Source: Desulfurococcaceae archaeon (GTDB taxonomy: Archaea; Thermoproteota; Thermoprotei_A; Sulfolobales; Desulfurococcaceae). Taken from it: a stretch of 64,000 nucleotides of DNA. The notes below the pieces were generated by a model, which was given only the letters and a program-made list of their open reading frames with translations, did no database searches and had not been told where the DNA came from. The DNA lies in NCBI GenBank assembly GCA_028275705.1, contig JAPWUD010000001.1, forward strand, positions 62,001-126,000, in the 5' to 3' direction. This document shows positions 35,504 through 45,736 of this stretch, piece by piece. Each line of letters begins with the position of its first letter. The stretch's first letter is position 1. A program made the translations under genes and the position numbers.

Positions 35504-37090
35504 TTACGACTTGATTAACTTCTCCTCGTATTTTGCTATGAGTAGTATGAGTGGTTTTAGTGGCTTGATCTTTGAGAAGGCGTTGACTATGAAGTCTAAG
35601 TCGCCTCTATTGATAACCCCTAGTTTTGGTAGGAGGGTTGCGTAAATTAGTAGGTATGCTAGTCCACCAATTACTATTTTCAATAGATTGGGGAGTACTC
35701 CAACGACTTGTATACTCGTTGATAATATGTATGCTGGTATAGCTGATGACACAGCCGCTCCAAAAACACCTAGTGTTGAGTAGTAGTCTAGGCTCACCCC
35801 GTGCTTCCTACGTGCAACTACTAGGCTGTAGATTGTTGAAGCGGCATTCGCCAATACTATTGAGTATGCTAATCCATCAACCCCTATTAACCCAGAGAGA
35901 GCTACTGCTAACCCTGCGAATACCACAGCGTAGACTACTGTAGCCTCTAGATTAACCCTAGTATCCCCTACACCACTAAAGAAACTACCTAGAACCATGT
36001 AGCCCAATGCAACGTATAGGTAGTTTAGAGATATCAAGGCGAAGTAGTGTGGTGTTAAAGCGAGGTACTCTCTACCAAGTAACACAGCTACTATTTCACG
36101 AGGCATAACTATACAAAATACTGCGGCTGGGACAACTACGAGCGAGGAGTATTTAACAGATATAGTGAACAACTTCCCCAACTCAGCCCTGTTATTGCTA
36201 AGCCTAGAGAATGCGGGGAATAGCATTGTTGATATGGGGGCCATGATAATGGTTATCAATGTTACAAATCTAAAGGCGGCATTAAAGCTCCCAACAACAT
36301 AATCGTCTGCAATTCTAGATAGTAAGGCGTTTCTATAGGTGTCTACAAGGCTTGATACAACACTCGATACGTATAGTGGAGCACCATAAGTAATCATTTG
36401 GATTAGTAGTAGTCTACCCGACTCCACACCATCATTATCCCTCACCAGTGCGTAGTAGTGGTAGAGGTATACTAGAGCGGGGATTATTGCTAGAGCGTAC
36501 GCTATTGTATTCCCAATTAATGCACCAATTAATCCAAACCCAGCGATAATTAGTAATGGAGCTAGAGCAAGTCTAAAAACCTGCTGTATAATACTTACAT
36601 ACGTAACTCTCTTAGCGTCGTTAAAGCCTAGTAGAGCACCTATCGATGCATTCACAATCGCCTGGAACACCACTACTGGGAGTAGGTATAGAGTTGGGTT
36701 GGATAACTCAGGTCTATTAATTAGCCACGTAGATAGCCAGTCGATAAATAGTAATCCAACTAGGTAGACTACAATAGACTCTAGTAGAGTGAAGACCATG
36801 CCGATCCTTATCATTGAGGCTATTCTACTAGACCTCCCTCCCCGATACAAGCTTGATATATACCTAGTTAACGCACTATTAACCCCGAAGCCCGTGAAAA
36901 CTGTGAGGAAGAATGGTATAGTGAAGGCTAGTGAGTATGCTCCATAATCCTCAGGCCCCAGTAACCTAGCAATAATGATCCCGCACAGCGCTGAGAGAGC
37001 AGTGGCTATAAAGCCACCGCTAAATAGGTAGAAAGCACCCTTCGCAGTCTCCTCTAGTACACTCGTGAATGCAGTGTCTTCACTCACCAA
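35504..37090 (-). CDS. MATE/MOP-superfamily flippase (polysaccharide exporter-like)
   Basis: 528 aa with about 14 membrane helices; the start GAFYLFSGGFIATALSALCG and ARLLGPEDYGAYSLAFTIPF is typical of Wzx/RfbX and oligosaccharide flippases. It likely moves lipid-linked sugars across the membrane for S-layer or surface glycosylation, which suits the nearby glycosylated secreted proteins. No glycosyltransferase is next to it. Starts at TTG 37090 or GTG 37087. Confidence 0.85.
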   Translation of the reverse strand: MVSEDTAFTSVLEETAKGAFYLFSGGFIATALSALCGIIIARLLGPEDYGAYSLAFTIPFFLTVFTGFGVNSALTRYISSLYRGGRSSRIASMIRIGMVFTLLESIVVYLVGLLFIDWLSTWLINRPELSNPTLYLLPVVVFQAIVNASIGALLGFNDAKRVTYVSIIQQVFRLALAPLLIIAGFGLIGALIGNTIAYALAIIPALVYLYHYYALVRDNDGVESGRLLLIQMITYGAPLYVSSVVSSLVDTYRNALLSRIADDYVVGSFNAAFRFVTLITIIMAPISTMLFPAFSRLSNNRAELGKLFTISVKYSSLVVVPAAVFCIVMPREIVAVLLGREYLALTPHYFALISLNYLYVALGYMVLGSFFSGVGDTRVNLEATVVYAVVFAGLAVALSGLIGVDGLAYSIVLANAASTIYSLVVARRKHGVSLDYYSTLGVFGAAVSSAIPAYILSTSIQVVGVLPNLLKIVIGGLAYLLIYATLLPKLGVINRGDLDFIVNAFSKIKPLKPLILLIAKYEEKLIKS

Positions 37091-37237
37091 TACTCATCAT
37101 CCCAAGTATTCTCCCCTATAACTCCTCGCTTCGAGAGACACTTATGCAACTCAATGTATAATCCAGGGTGTTTTTAATTATTTCCATGGATTAGCCGCGA
37201 TAATGTAGTTATTAACTCCTCAATTACTAAGTAATCA

Positions 37238-38020
37238 ATGGTGGTTCCATTGGAGCTAGAGTCCACTATATCTAGGCTAATAGTACTAGAGGCGAGTAGA
37301 GACTTACTAAACCACCTTGAAAACGACGTTGTAATTGTCGGGGCAGGGCCTTCTGGATTAACAGCGGCTAAGTACCTTGCTGATAGAGGGTTTAAAGTAG
37401 TTGTATTGGAGAAGAGGCTTAGTTATGGTGGTGGTATAGGGGGTGGTGGTAGTTTATTCCACAAAGTAGTCGTTGACTCCAGGGCTTTAGAGATCTTGAG
37501 GGACTTCGGGGTAAGGTACAGGGAGACCGAGATCAATGGATACTACGTTGTAGACGCTGCTGAGTTAATGTCTAAGCTAGCAGCTAGATCCCTCGACTCG
37601 GGTGCTAAGATAATTCTGGGGGTTGAAGTAGAGGATTTAATTGTGCGTGAAAACCCATTTAGAGTAGTTGGAGTTGTATTTAAGTGGAGTGCTATAAGCC
37701 TAGCGGGGCTACACGTAGATCCACTATTCATGATGGCCAAGGCAACAGTAGATGCAACAGGGCATGACGCTGCCTTATTAAACATACTCGTAAGGAAGAA
37801 CAAAGACTTAGGTCTACGGATCGGAGGCGAGAGGTCGGCATATGCTGAGAAGGCTGAGGTGGATGTTGTAGAGTACACGGGTAGAGTAGTCCCAGGACTC
37901 TACGCTACTGGAATGGCTGTTGCCTCACTACATGGACTCTATAGAATGGGCCCCATATTTACTGGTATGCTTTTATCTGGTAGGAGAGTTGCTGAGGCTA
38001 TTGCAAGAGACTTGGTGTAG
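37238..38020 (+). CDS. thi4: Thiazole synthase Thi4, sulfide-using type
   Basis: 260 aa with FAD/NAD-binding VVIVGAGPSG (31-40), a Gly-rich GGGIGGGGS loop (64-72) and the C-terminal RMGPIFTGMLLSGRRVA. At residue 159 the sequence is GLHVDP: a His replaces the Cys that yeast Thi4 sacrifices as sulfur donor, as in archaeal enzymes that use free sulfide and iron and turn over many times. It makes ADP-thiazole from NAD and glycine. ATG 37238; TTG 37250 behind GGTGG is an alternative. The ThiD-ThiN gene follows after 4 bases. Confidence 0.93.
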   Translation: MVVPLELESTISRLIVLEASRDLLNHLENDVVIVGAGPSGLTAAKYLADRGFKVVVLEKRLSYGGGIGGGGSLFHKVVVDSRALEILRDFGVRYRETEINGYYVVDAAELMSKLAARSLDSGAKIILGVEVEDLIVRENPFRVVGVVFKWSAISLAGLHVDPLFMMAKATVDATGHDAALLNILVRKNKDLGLRIGGERSAYAEKAEVDVVEYTGRVVPGLYATGMAVASLHGLYRMGPIFTGMLLSGRRVAEAIARDLV

Positions 38021-38024
38021 AGGT

Positions 38025-39377
38025 ATGGGTCTCTACAGAATCCCCGTCGCCATGACTATTGCTGGGAGCGACTCTGGTGGTGGTGCTGGAATACAGGCTG
38101 ATTTAAAGACATTTAGTGCTCTCGGAGTATATGGTGTAGTTGCATTAACTAGTATTACAGCGCAGAACACCTATAGTGTTACAGCAATACATGACCTACC
38201 GGGTAGAATGGTCTATGAGCAGATAAGAGTAGTCTACGAGGATATGGGTGTAGATGCAGCTAAGACGGGTATGTTGAGTAACTCCGAGATTATTAACAGC
38301 GTTGCTGAGGCTATTAGAGAGTTCAATATAAGGCTTGTAGTAGACCCAGTAATGGTTGCTAAGTCAGGGGCTAGGCTACTACGAGAGGATGCAGTAGATG
38401 CTTTAAAACACAAACTACTACCACTAGCACAAGTAGTAACACCAAATGCACTTGAAGCAGAGATACTTGCAGGCTTCAAAGTAGAGACACTTGAAGACGC
38501 TGTTAAAGCAGCTAGAGTAATTAGTGAGAAGTATGGAGTACCAGGAGTAGTTGTGAAGGGAGGTCACTTAAAACACCCCGAGGTTGTCGACGTACTATAC
38601 TATAATGGAGAACTACACTACTTTAAGTCACCTAGGTATCCACATGGATGCTTCCACGGAGCAGGCTGCGCATACTCAGCAGCAATAGCAGCTTTCATGG
38701 CGAGGGGAGAGAGCATAGTGAACGCTGTGAAATCAGCAAAGGAGTTCATAGACCTCGCAATAGACTACGGCATTAAGATTGGTAAAGGACACTGCCCCGT
38801 CAACCCAGTGGCGATCCTCGAGATCCCCGCACTAAAGTACCGGGCCATTGAGAACGTGGAGAGAGCTGTGGAGCTACTACTAGAGAACCAAGACATCGTT
38901 ATCCCACACACCCCCGAAGTTGGATTAAACATTGTAGAAGCCATAGACCCTAGATACGCGAGGAGCATAAACGACGTTGCAGGAGTAGAGGGTAGAGTGG
39001 TTAAAGCAGGAAGTAGACTCGTGAAAGTCGGCCCAGTGAGAATGGGTGGTTCAAGCCACCTTGCAAGACTAGTTCTAGCACTATTGAGGAGGGGGTTCAC
39101 GACTAGGGGGGCTGTAAACATTAAGTACTCGAGAGAAGTAGTTGAGAGAGCTGGGAGAAAGGGGTTTAAAGTAGTGTTTATTGATAGAACAAGAGAGCCA
39201 TTGGAATTAAAGAAAGCAGAGTCTGGGTCAATGGAGTGGATTGCATCACAAATACAAGGATATGAAGCCCCGGACTTGATATATGACACGGGTGATGTAG
39301 GCAAAGAAGCAATGATAAGAATTCTGGGTAGGGGGGCTATTGAAGCAGTTGAGAAACTAGTAGAGATCCTTGACTAG
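38025..39377 (+). CDS. thiDN: HMP/HMP-P kinase fused to thiamine-phosphate synthase ThiN
   Basis: 450 aa. Residues 1-265 are ThiD ([20 protein letters not shown], then PVMVAKSG and the [20 protein letters not shown] region), which phosphorylates HMP twice. Residues about 275-450 are ThiN ([20 protein letters not shown], ending VEKLVEIL), which joins HMP-PP and thiazole phosphate. The fusion is common in archaea. With Thi4 it provides most of the de novo route; a ThiC for HMP is not in the window. Confidence 0.94.
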   Translation: MGLYRIPVAMTIAGSDSGGGAGIQADLKTFSALGVYGVVALTSITAQNTYSVTAIHDLPGRMVYEQIRVVYEDMGVDAAKTGMLSNSEIINSVAEAIREFNIRLVVDPVMVAKSGARLLREDAVDALKHKLLPLAQVVTPNALEAEILAGFKVETLEDAVKAARVISEKYGVPGVVVKGGHLKHPEVVDVLYYNGELHYFKSPRYPHGCFHGAGCAYSAAIAAFMARGESIVNAVKSAKEFIDLAIDYGIKIGKGHCPVNPVAILEIPALKYRAIENVERAVELLLENQDIVIPHTPEVGLNIVEAIDPRYARSINDVAGVEGRVVKAGSRLVKVGPVRMGGSSHLARLVLALLRRGFTTRGAVNIKYSREVVERAGRKGFKVVFIDRTREPLELKKAESGSMEWIASQIQGYEAPDLIYDTGDVGKEAMIRILGRGAIEAVEKLVEILD

Positions 39378-39386
39378 AACCAGTAA

Positions 39387-40625
39387 CTAATATAGTAGCG
39401 TCTTCAAGGAGAAGTATATAGAGAGCGCTAGAGTAGATACTAGTAGGAAAGACCTAGATGGCGTTAATCCACCATCACGCATAACGCATGGTGGTGTCGA
39501 CACAACGAGTACTCCTAGGTAGCCATATAGTGCTAAAACCTCTACGCCACTAGTAGCACCCGGTATCCTGGCGATCATGTAGTATGATATGAGTATTAGG
39601 AAAGCTGTGAATACTGAGTATAATATGTAGAATCTAGATTTCTCGGCTACGTATCTACGTAGACTAAGTATTTCATCAATGTAACGACCTATAGCGGCGA
39701 CATATGAGTTGTCTAGTCTACTATACATTGTGAGGGAGGTAAGTAAAGCCGTAATTCTACGCGAGAGAATGGGTAGTTTTAATCCCTCAGCAACACGCTT
39801 GAGGTCTACTCCATTTAGGAAACCGTACCATAAAATCCTATACTCCCTCAATGTGGAACTACTCATAGAGCCTGCGAGAGCTATATCCATAGACTCCCCT
39901 AGCATTGACTTAGAATATACGTTTTCAAATATTCTAATGGATTCTCGTTCAAGACTCTTAATCAACCCCCACGCCTTACCAGCGAATAAGTGGAGTATTA
40001 ATAGTGATAATACGTGTATAATGGGCCCGTGCTCCAATAGAGGAGTAATAAGACCTCCCATAGTAAGGTAGAGTGAGTCGAGTGTGAACACCAAGGGGTT
40101 TACTTCGAAAAACATTTTCCCCAGTATAGAAGTTGATAATGCATAGCCAAAGCCCCATGCTAAAACCAAGAGTATGGAACCTGTTATTGACTGGAGTGGA
40201 AACAAGGGGAAAATAGTGAGCATTGAGAGGCCTAGTACTATTACTAATACAACCTCGTAGAGTACTTCAACAACCCTCATGTACTCAGAGATCTTTGCTT
40301 TCAACGACTCAAACTCTGATCTAAGCTCACTAGATACAAGTGTCTTTGTATCACCTGTAGTTAGTAAGACACTACTGTATTCCTTTAGAAAACTCGATAG
40401 CCTCGATTTACCCACGAGGTTTCCAAGAGTGTGGAGTGCTAGCCTGGGATCACCGAGTGTTGCTTCAAGAGCAATATAGGTTTTTGAGAGCTCGCGGTAA
40501 CAGGGGTTTACATCTACTTCTCCACTGTAGATAGCCCTGAATAAGTCATATATCTTCAACCCAGTGATCTCTAGTCCATTGAGGTATGTGAGGAAGTCTA
40601 TGTAGTAGCCGTCGAGACACTTCAA
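39387..40625 (-). CDS. Type IV pilus platform protein (TadC/FlaJ-like)
   Basis: 412 aa with two cytoplasmic helical regions and clusters of membrane helices (VLYEVVLVIVLGLSMLTIFP, RFYILYSVFTAFLILISYYM, LVVSTPPCV region). This repeated pattern and its position after the secretion ATPase fit the FlaJ/TadC platform that anchors the motor. Sequence is divergent, so the call leans on topology and context. TTG start; the gene ends ten bases from thiDN. Confidence 0.7.
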   Translation of the reverse strand: MKCLDGYYIDFLTYLNGLEITGLKIYDLFRAIYSGEVDVNPCYRELSKTYIALEATLGDPRLALHTLGNLVGKSRLSSFLKEYSSVLLTTGDTKTLVSSELRSEFESLKAKISEYMRVVEVLYEVVLVIVLGLSMLTIFPLFPLQSITGSILLVLAWGFGYALSTSILGKMFFEVNPLVFTLDSLYLTMGGLITPLLEHGPIIHVLSLLILHLFAGKAWGLIKSLERESIRIFENVYSKSMLGESMDIALAGSMSSSTLREYRILWYGFLNGVDLKRVAEGLKLPILSRRITALLTSLTMYSRLDNSYVAAIGRYIDEILSLRRYVAEKSRFYILYSVFTAFLILISYYMIARIPGATSGVEVLALYGYLGVLVVSTPPCVMRDGGLTPSRSFLLVSTLALSIYFSLKTLLY

Positions 40626-40638
40626 AAAACCAGTCCTC

Positions 40639-42183
40639 TCAACCAGTCACTCTAGCCTCCTTCTCTTTAAGCTCCTCTAAGTCCAACCCCTTAGAGTAGA
40701 ATCGAGAGAGCTCCTCTACGAGGTTCTCTATTTCGAAAACCCCTTTCTCAGTGATTTTCTCGAGGAATAATGCCCTCCTCTCGATCTCCGCTTGTAGATC
40801 AACACCTCTATAACCCCGCTTCAACCTCACACTACTCTTAGCGATTTCCACGGGGTCGACCTCGGATTTGGGGTTTTTGAGAATATACACTGGCTCTGCT
40901 TTCTCATCTACCTCTGCTAGTGCTAAAACCCCTCTCTTCCCCTTTGGATCAACACCCATAACTACAATGCTCCATATGTTGTTCAGTAGATTCTTCGGGA
41001 TTGATATTGGAGGAGCCATTAGTCTCTTAATAACTGATTCAGGAGTGTCAGCGTGTATTGTGTTTAATACACCGTGTCCAAGCCTTGAAGCCTGAACTAG
41101 TAGTCTGGCCTCAACACCCCTCACCTCACCTATAACAATGTAGTCTGGCCTCCTCCTCAAAGCGAATTTCAATAGTGTATAGGAGTCTATTTGAGACTCG
41201 CGTGTAAAAACCTCTGTTTTCTCAATTAACTGCTCCCATATGCCAGTAGACCCGGATAACTCTGGAGTATCCTCGATTGCAACAACCTTCCTCCCAGGTG
41301 GGATTAGTGTTAATAGTGCTTGGAGAAGAGTTGTTTTACCAGATCCTATGTGCCCTGCGACGATAACCCAGCCCCTTTCCTCGAGTAATAGCCAGAGGTA
41401 TGCAGCAATAAACTTATCTAATGTACCCTCCTCGATTAGCCTTGTAATAGTCCAGGTTGAAGTACTCTTTTTACGTATAACGAGGCTACTCCCAATGGTT
41501 GAAACAGTGTCCCCGTAGATTAGGCTTACTCTCAAGTAGCCTCCATAAGCCCCCTCGGATAGTGGGTAAGCCTGCGATATGTGTTTACCAATCCTCCTCG
41601 AGATCGAGACAACTACTCTATCAACTAGGGAGGGCTCTAGTACAATGTTTGTCTTCAACCACCCACTCCAAGACAACTTATTATTTACAACGAATACTCT
41701 ACCTATATCCCTAGATACGTATACGTCCTCTATGTAGGGGTCTAGTATTAGAGGTGCAATTGGGCCTAAACCACTCACAATCTTGAAGTATAGGTAGTCT
41801 TCTAGACTACTTAGATTCCAAGATACAATACCCCGGGGGTTAGCAACCAACTCCCCTTGTAAAACCCTCTCTAAAACCCTATCTACTACGTGGTCTATGC
41901 CCTCTAGACTTACTTCAGGCTCCTCTACAACATATAATACATCACAACCCCTAGTACCAATCTTAACACGCACTCCACCACGTAGTTCGTAAGCGTATAG
42001 AACCTCCTCTAATTCAACGTGTTCCAGCCTATACTGCTCTACATAGGGCTTAACAAACTCCTTGATAATATTCTTTAAGGTTAACTTATTACGATCACTA
42101 AGTAAGCGAGATCCCTTAGAGAAGAGGGGAATATGTGAAAAAATAGATTGAATTTGGGGTATTAAACGAGGCATCCCCAGCAC
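40639..42183 (-). CDS. Type IV pilus assembly ATPase (GspE/TadA family)
   Basis: 514 aa secretion ATPase: an N-terminal helical domain, the DVYVSRDIGRVFVVN strand region, Walker A GHIGSGKTT (about 270), the Asp box, VAIEDTPELS, and the His box region RPDYIVIGEVRGVEA with HADTPES. It hydrolyses ATP to push pilin from the membrane. It lies between the pilin-like and the platform genes, on one strand. Confidence 0.92.
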   Translation of the reverse strand: MLGMPRLIPQIQSIFSHIPLFSKGSRLLSDRNKLTLKNIIKEFVKPYVEQYRLEHVELEEVLYAYELRGGVRVKIGTRGCDVLYVVEEPEVSLEGIDHVVDRVLERVLQGELVANPRGIVSWNLSSLEDYLYFKIVSGLGPIAPLILDPYIEDVYVSRDIGRVFVVNNKLSWSGWLKTNIVLEPSLVDRVVVSISRRIGKHISQAYPLSEGAYGGYLRVSLIYGDTVSTIGSSLVIRKKSTSTWTITRLIEEGTLDKFIAAYLWLLLEERGWVIVAGHIGSGKTTLLQALLTLIPPGRKVVAIEDTPELSGSTGIWEQLIEKTEVFTRESQIDSYTLLKFALRRRPDYIVIGEVRGVEARLLVQASRLGHGVLNTIHADTPESVIKRLMAPPISIPKNLLNNIWSIVVMGVDPKGKRGVLALAEVDEKAEPVYILKNPKSEVDPVEIAKSSVRLKRGYRGVDLQAEIERRALFLEKITEKGVFEIENLVEELSRFYSKGLDLEELKEKEARVTG

Positions 42184-42189
42184 CAGTGG

Positions 42190-42579
42190 CTACAATATCC
42201 TCACTTCAAAGGGCTCTGTATGGGCTTTATCATTGTCGTATTTAACGATGACGTATAGTGGTTGGACCCCCGTACCAAGAGAAATCGATATTGTCTTTAC
42301 TTCACCTGGTTTCACAGGGGTGTTTATTGCTTGGCTTATAGAGCTACCATTCGAATATACTACCTCTACCCCAGTTACATTAACTTCATTACTCCCAATG
42401 TTCTCCACTGTTACTCTCAGTGAACCAGTTGAGCTTATGTAGTATGCTTCATGTATTATGATCCTGCCGCTGCCTGCGTTAGCTAGGTATTTCGTTGCAA
42501 AAGTATATAGTAGTACTCCACCAGCTATAGTCATTGCTAGTAAGAGTGCTGTAGCTACTATACTAGATATCCCCTTCAC
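42190..42579 (-). CDS. Type IV pilin-like protein with class III signal peptide
   Basis: About 129 aa beginning KGISSIVATALLLAMTIAGG: a positive residue and Gly before a hydrophobic helix, the cleavage context of archaeal prepilin peptidases, then a small beta-rich ectodomain with sequons. GTG at 42579 lies five bases after GGTGGG. First gene of the three-gene pilus operon; the prepilin peptidase is not in the window. Confidence 0.82.
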   Translation of the reverse strand: MKGISSIVATALLLAMTIAGGVLLYTFATKYLANAGSGRIIIHEAYYISSTGSLRVTVENIGSNEVNVTGVEVVYSNGSSISQAINTPVKPGEVKTISISLGTGVQPLYVIVKYDNDKAHTEPFEVRIL

Positions 42580-42722
42580 GCATCCCACCCGTTTTAAAGA
42601 GTAGGGGTTTAATAGCGGCCTAGTTGATAATATTTAAAAGCTCTACCAGGTGGACTTGGCCGATAGTAATCCCTAGGTCTTTTAACGAGTTGATTAAGTA
42701 GTGAATATGTAGCGGTGTGCTT

Positions 42723-44321
42723 ATGTCGCAGTATGATGAAGTGTATAGAGCTGTAAGCCCAGCTGAGTTCTTCTACAAGTATAGGGAGATAGCTGGTTTT
42801 GCAAACCCAGTTAGAGCAGTGTATCAAACTGTACGTGAGCTAGTTGAGAACGCTCTAGACGCTACAGATGTTCATGGTATACCACCTGATGTAAAGGTGA
42901 CGATTAAGAAAGCTGATGAAACGCAGGAGTTCTACCAGATCACTGTTGAAGACAATGGTATAGGAATACCTCCAAACATTGTTCCAAACGCGTTTGGAAA
43001 GGTTTTATTTAGTAGTAAGTACGTGATGAGGCAGTCTAGGGGTATGTATGGACTAGGAGTGAAGATGGTTGTACTCTATGCGCAAATGACTACTGGTAGA
43101 CCAGTGGAGGTAATTACGAGTAAGCCAAACTTTAAGAGAATATACTACTTCAAGTTGAGAATAGATGTAAATAAAAATGAGCCAGTAATCCTAGAAGCGG
43201 GGAGTTGGAGGAAGACTAGGGATTGGCATGGAACAATAGTGTCTGTGACCATTGAGGGTGATTGGAATAGAGCGAAGAGCAGAGTCCTCGAGTACATAAA
43301 TAGAACAGCAACTATACTCCCATACGCCAACATAGCTCTACTAACCCCTGAAAACGAGATTATATACTACCCGAGAGTAGTGAATACAATGCCGAGGCCT
43401 CCAGTAGAGACAAAGCCACATCCACAGGGATTAGACTTAGAATTCCTCAGTAGCCTCGTTAAAAACACAGGCTTTGAGACACTCGAGAAGTTGCTAATTA
43501 ATAGCTTTCAGAGTATAGGTGAAGCTACAGCTAGGCAGATTATTCAAAAAGCCGGCTTAGACCCCGCTAAAAAACCAGAGTCTTTAACTAATGAAGAACT
43601 ACTAGCACTAGTAAACGCTATCAAGTCCTATGATAAATACAGACCCCCATCCCCCAAATCCCTTTCACCACTAGGCGAGGAGATAATTACAGCTGGCTTG
43701 AAACGCGCATTTGAGCCTGAATTCGTAACAGCTGTATCTAGGAGGCCTAGTGCATACAGTGGCCACCCATTCATTGTAGAGGTGGGGCTAGCGTATGGGG
43801 GTAAAACACCAATTGGGGAGGATAAGCCTGTTGTATTGAGGTATGCTAATAAAATACCACTACTATACGATGAGGCAACAGACATGGTTGTAGAAGTCGT
43901 TAAAGACGAGATTAGTTGGGATAACTACATGGTTTCACTCCCAGCTCCAATACTTGTCTTAGTCCACGTGTGTAGCACTAAAGTACCATTCAAGGGTGTT
44001 GGTAAAGAGAGTATTGCAGATATACCTGAGCTACGTAGAGAGGTGAAGCTCGGCATAATGGAGGCTGCCAGAGGGCTTAAACAATACCTATCAAAGAAGA
44101 TTAGAGAGGAGGAGGCGAAGAAGAGGGCTGAGAACATTGCGAAGTATATACCAGAGGTTGCGAGAAGCCTCTCAATAATACTCGCTGATGAAGACTCATT
44201 TAATGCATATAGAAGCGAGGTAGTTAGAAAACTAACCACGGTTGTCGCCAAGAGGACTGGCGTATCACTAGACTTAATCCAGGGTATTGTGAAGTCTGTT
44301 GAGGCAGAGGCTGGGGTGTAG
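42723..44321 (+). CDS. top6B: DNA topoisomerase VI subunit B
   Basis: 532 aa GHKL ATPase: RELVENALDATDV (N box), VEDNGIGIP, SRGMYGLGVKMVVLYAQM (ATP lid), a helix-two-turn-helix insert, and the transducer domain after about 240. It uses ATP binding to open and close the type IIB enzyme that relaxes and decatenates DNA. ATG at 42723 follows GGTG by six bases. The subunit A gene follows after 4 bases. Confidence 0.97.
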   Translation: MSQYDEVYRAVSPAEFFYKYREIAGFANPVRAVYQTVRELVENALDATDVHGIPPDVKVTIKKADETQEFYQITVEDNGIGIPPNIVPNAFGKVLFSSKYVMRQSRGMYGLGVKMVVLYAQMTTGRPVEVITSKPNFKRIYYFKLRIDVNKNEPVILEAGSWRKTRDWHGTIVSVTIEGDWNRAKSRVLEYINRTATILPYANIALLTPENEIIYYPRVVNTMPRPPVETKPHPQGLDLEFLSSLVKNTGFETLEKLLINSFQSIGEATARQIIQKAGLDPAKKPESLTNEELLALVNAIKSYDKYRPPSPKSLSPLGEEIITAGLKRAFEPEFVTAVSRRPSAYSGHPFIVEVGLAYGGKTPIGEDKPVVLRYANKIPLLYDEATDMVVEVVKDEISWDNYMVSLPAPILVLVHVCSTKVPFKGVGKESIADIPELRREVKLGIMEAARGLKQYLSKKIREEEAKKRAENIAKYIPEVARSLSIILADEDSFNAYRSEVVRKLTTVVAKRTGVSLDLIQGIVKSVEAEAGV

Positions 44322-44325
44322 TGGG

Positions 44326-45630
44326 GTGACGTCAAAGATCGATCTTGAGGCTAGAGGTAAGGCCCTCGATATTGTCAAGTACTCTATGAGGGAGCTACTA
44401 GAGCAGATTGAGAGAGGTGAGAAGCCAACACTAATAATGCCTAAGAGAACGCTGTCAAACACAATATATGATTTAAAACACAAAATGCTCCTCCTAGGCC
44501 CCGAGCTGCAGAAGAGGTCTTTCACAGATGTCAATGAAGCTAAGAAATTCATGCAGACTCTTCTAATGGCCTCGATAATATATGAGGCGCTTAGAAACAA
44601 TGAATACCCAACAATCCGTGACTTGTACTATAGGGGTAAGCACTCTATTGTATATAGATCTATTGATGGGAAGAGAGTGTCCGAGAATACGTGGGATGAG
44701 CAGAGGGAGTCCGATAGTGTTATAAGAGACTTAGAGGTACTACTCTCTGTTCTACGAGAAGACTTATTGATACTTAGTAAGGAGAAGGGGAAGGTTGTTG
44801 GAAACCTAGTTATTAGGAGTGGAGATGACACTATAGATTTGAGTAAAATGGGTCATGGAGCATACTCTATAGAGCCTACTCCAGACTTAATAGAGTTCAT
44901 AGATGTAGATGCAGAGTACATACTAGTAGTGGAGAAGGATGCTGTATTCCAGCAACTCCACAGGTATGGATTCTGGAGGAAGTATAAGGCAATACTAGTG
45001 ACGAGTGCTGGTCAACCAGATAGAGCTACAAGGAGGTTTGTGAGGAGACTTAGTGATGAGTTAAAACTACCAGTCTACATACTCGCAGATAGTGATCCTT
45101 ATGGATTCTACATATACAGCGTCTTCAAGGCGGGGAGTATTACGTTGTCATATGAAAGCGAGAGACTTGCAACTCCATCAGCTAAGTTTATTGGAGTAAT
45201 GATGACGGATATCTTTGGAGACTCTGTATTCAAGAAGATCATTAAAGAGAGGGAAGCTAGGAAAACACTAGAGGAGGTAGCTACTGGGATCGAAGACTTA
45301 AAGCCAAAGACGCCTTATCTGAGTGAATCAGAGAGATCAAACTTCATAATTAAAGCTAAAACAAAAGACCTAGAGAGAGCAGTAGAGCTCATTGGCTACA
45401 AAGTAGCAGATGTATGCATGGAGGATAAAGATGCTAAAAGCAAGATCAAGAGAAAAGAGGGTTTAACAGGTTATCCATGGTTTGCCACCCCCCACTGGGT
45501 CCGAGAACTCTGCATATTCTTCAACACTCTGAGTAAACTAGAGATCGAAGCAATGGCTAGCAAGGGGTTGAAGTTCCTAGCGGATAAGTACATACCCGAG
45601 AAGATTAGCAGTGGAGACTGGATTGACTAA
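44326..45630 (+). CDS. top6A: DNA topoisomerase VI subunit A
   Basis: 434 aa Spo11-like cleavage subunit: the winged-helix domain carries IRDLYYRGKHS with the catalytic Tyr at about residue 102, and the Toprim domain shows VVEKDAVFQQL and ILADSDPYGFYI metal ligands. GTG at 44326 begins right after the top6B stop, with GGGGTG upstream. Its 3' end faces a C/D box sRNA candidate on the other strand. Confidence 0.97.
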   Translation: MTSKIDLEARGKALDIVKYSMRELLEQIERGEKPTLIMPKRTLSNTIYDLKHKMLLLGPELQKRSFTDVNEAKKFMQTLLMASIIYEALRNNEYPTIRDLYYRGKHSIVYRSIDGKRVSENTWDEQRESDSVIRDLEVLLSVLREDLLILSKEKGKVVGNLVIRSGDDTIDLSKMGHGAYSIEPTPDLIEFIDVDAEYILVVEKDAVFQQLHRYGFWRKYKAILVTSAGQPDRATRRFVRRLSDELKLPVYILADSDPYGFYIYSVFKAGSITLSYESERLATPSAKFIGVMMTDIFGDSVFKKIIKEREARKTLEEVATGIEDLKPKTPYLSESERSNFIIKAKTKDLERAVELIGYKVADVCMEDKDAKSKIKRKEGLTGYPWFATPHWVRELCIFFNTLSKLEIEAMASKGLKFLADKYIPEKISSGDWID

Positions 45631-45633
45631 ATC

Positions 45634-45697
45634 CACGTCAGTTGAGACAGGTGTTTTCATCCCCTTAAAGTCAAACCCGTGGATTCATCATCCCATA
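45634..45697 (-). ncRNA. C/D box sRNA candidate, 23S rRNA guide
   Basis: Minus strand: C box ATGATGA (45691-45685), first guide atccacgggt, D' TTGA, C' ATGAAAA (weak), 12-nt guide cacctgtctcaa, D box CTGA (45641-45638). The second guide is complementary over ten bases to UGAGACAGGU, which I recall from the archaeal 23S segment before the sarcin-ricin loop region. An inverted repeat (ATCCACG 45631-45637 and CGTGGAT 45678-45684) could close or compete with the fold. Confidence 0.55.
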
Positions 45698-45736
45698 AAG
45701 TTATCTAATTAGACAACTTAATTACTATTTTCCGCA

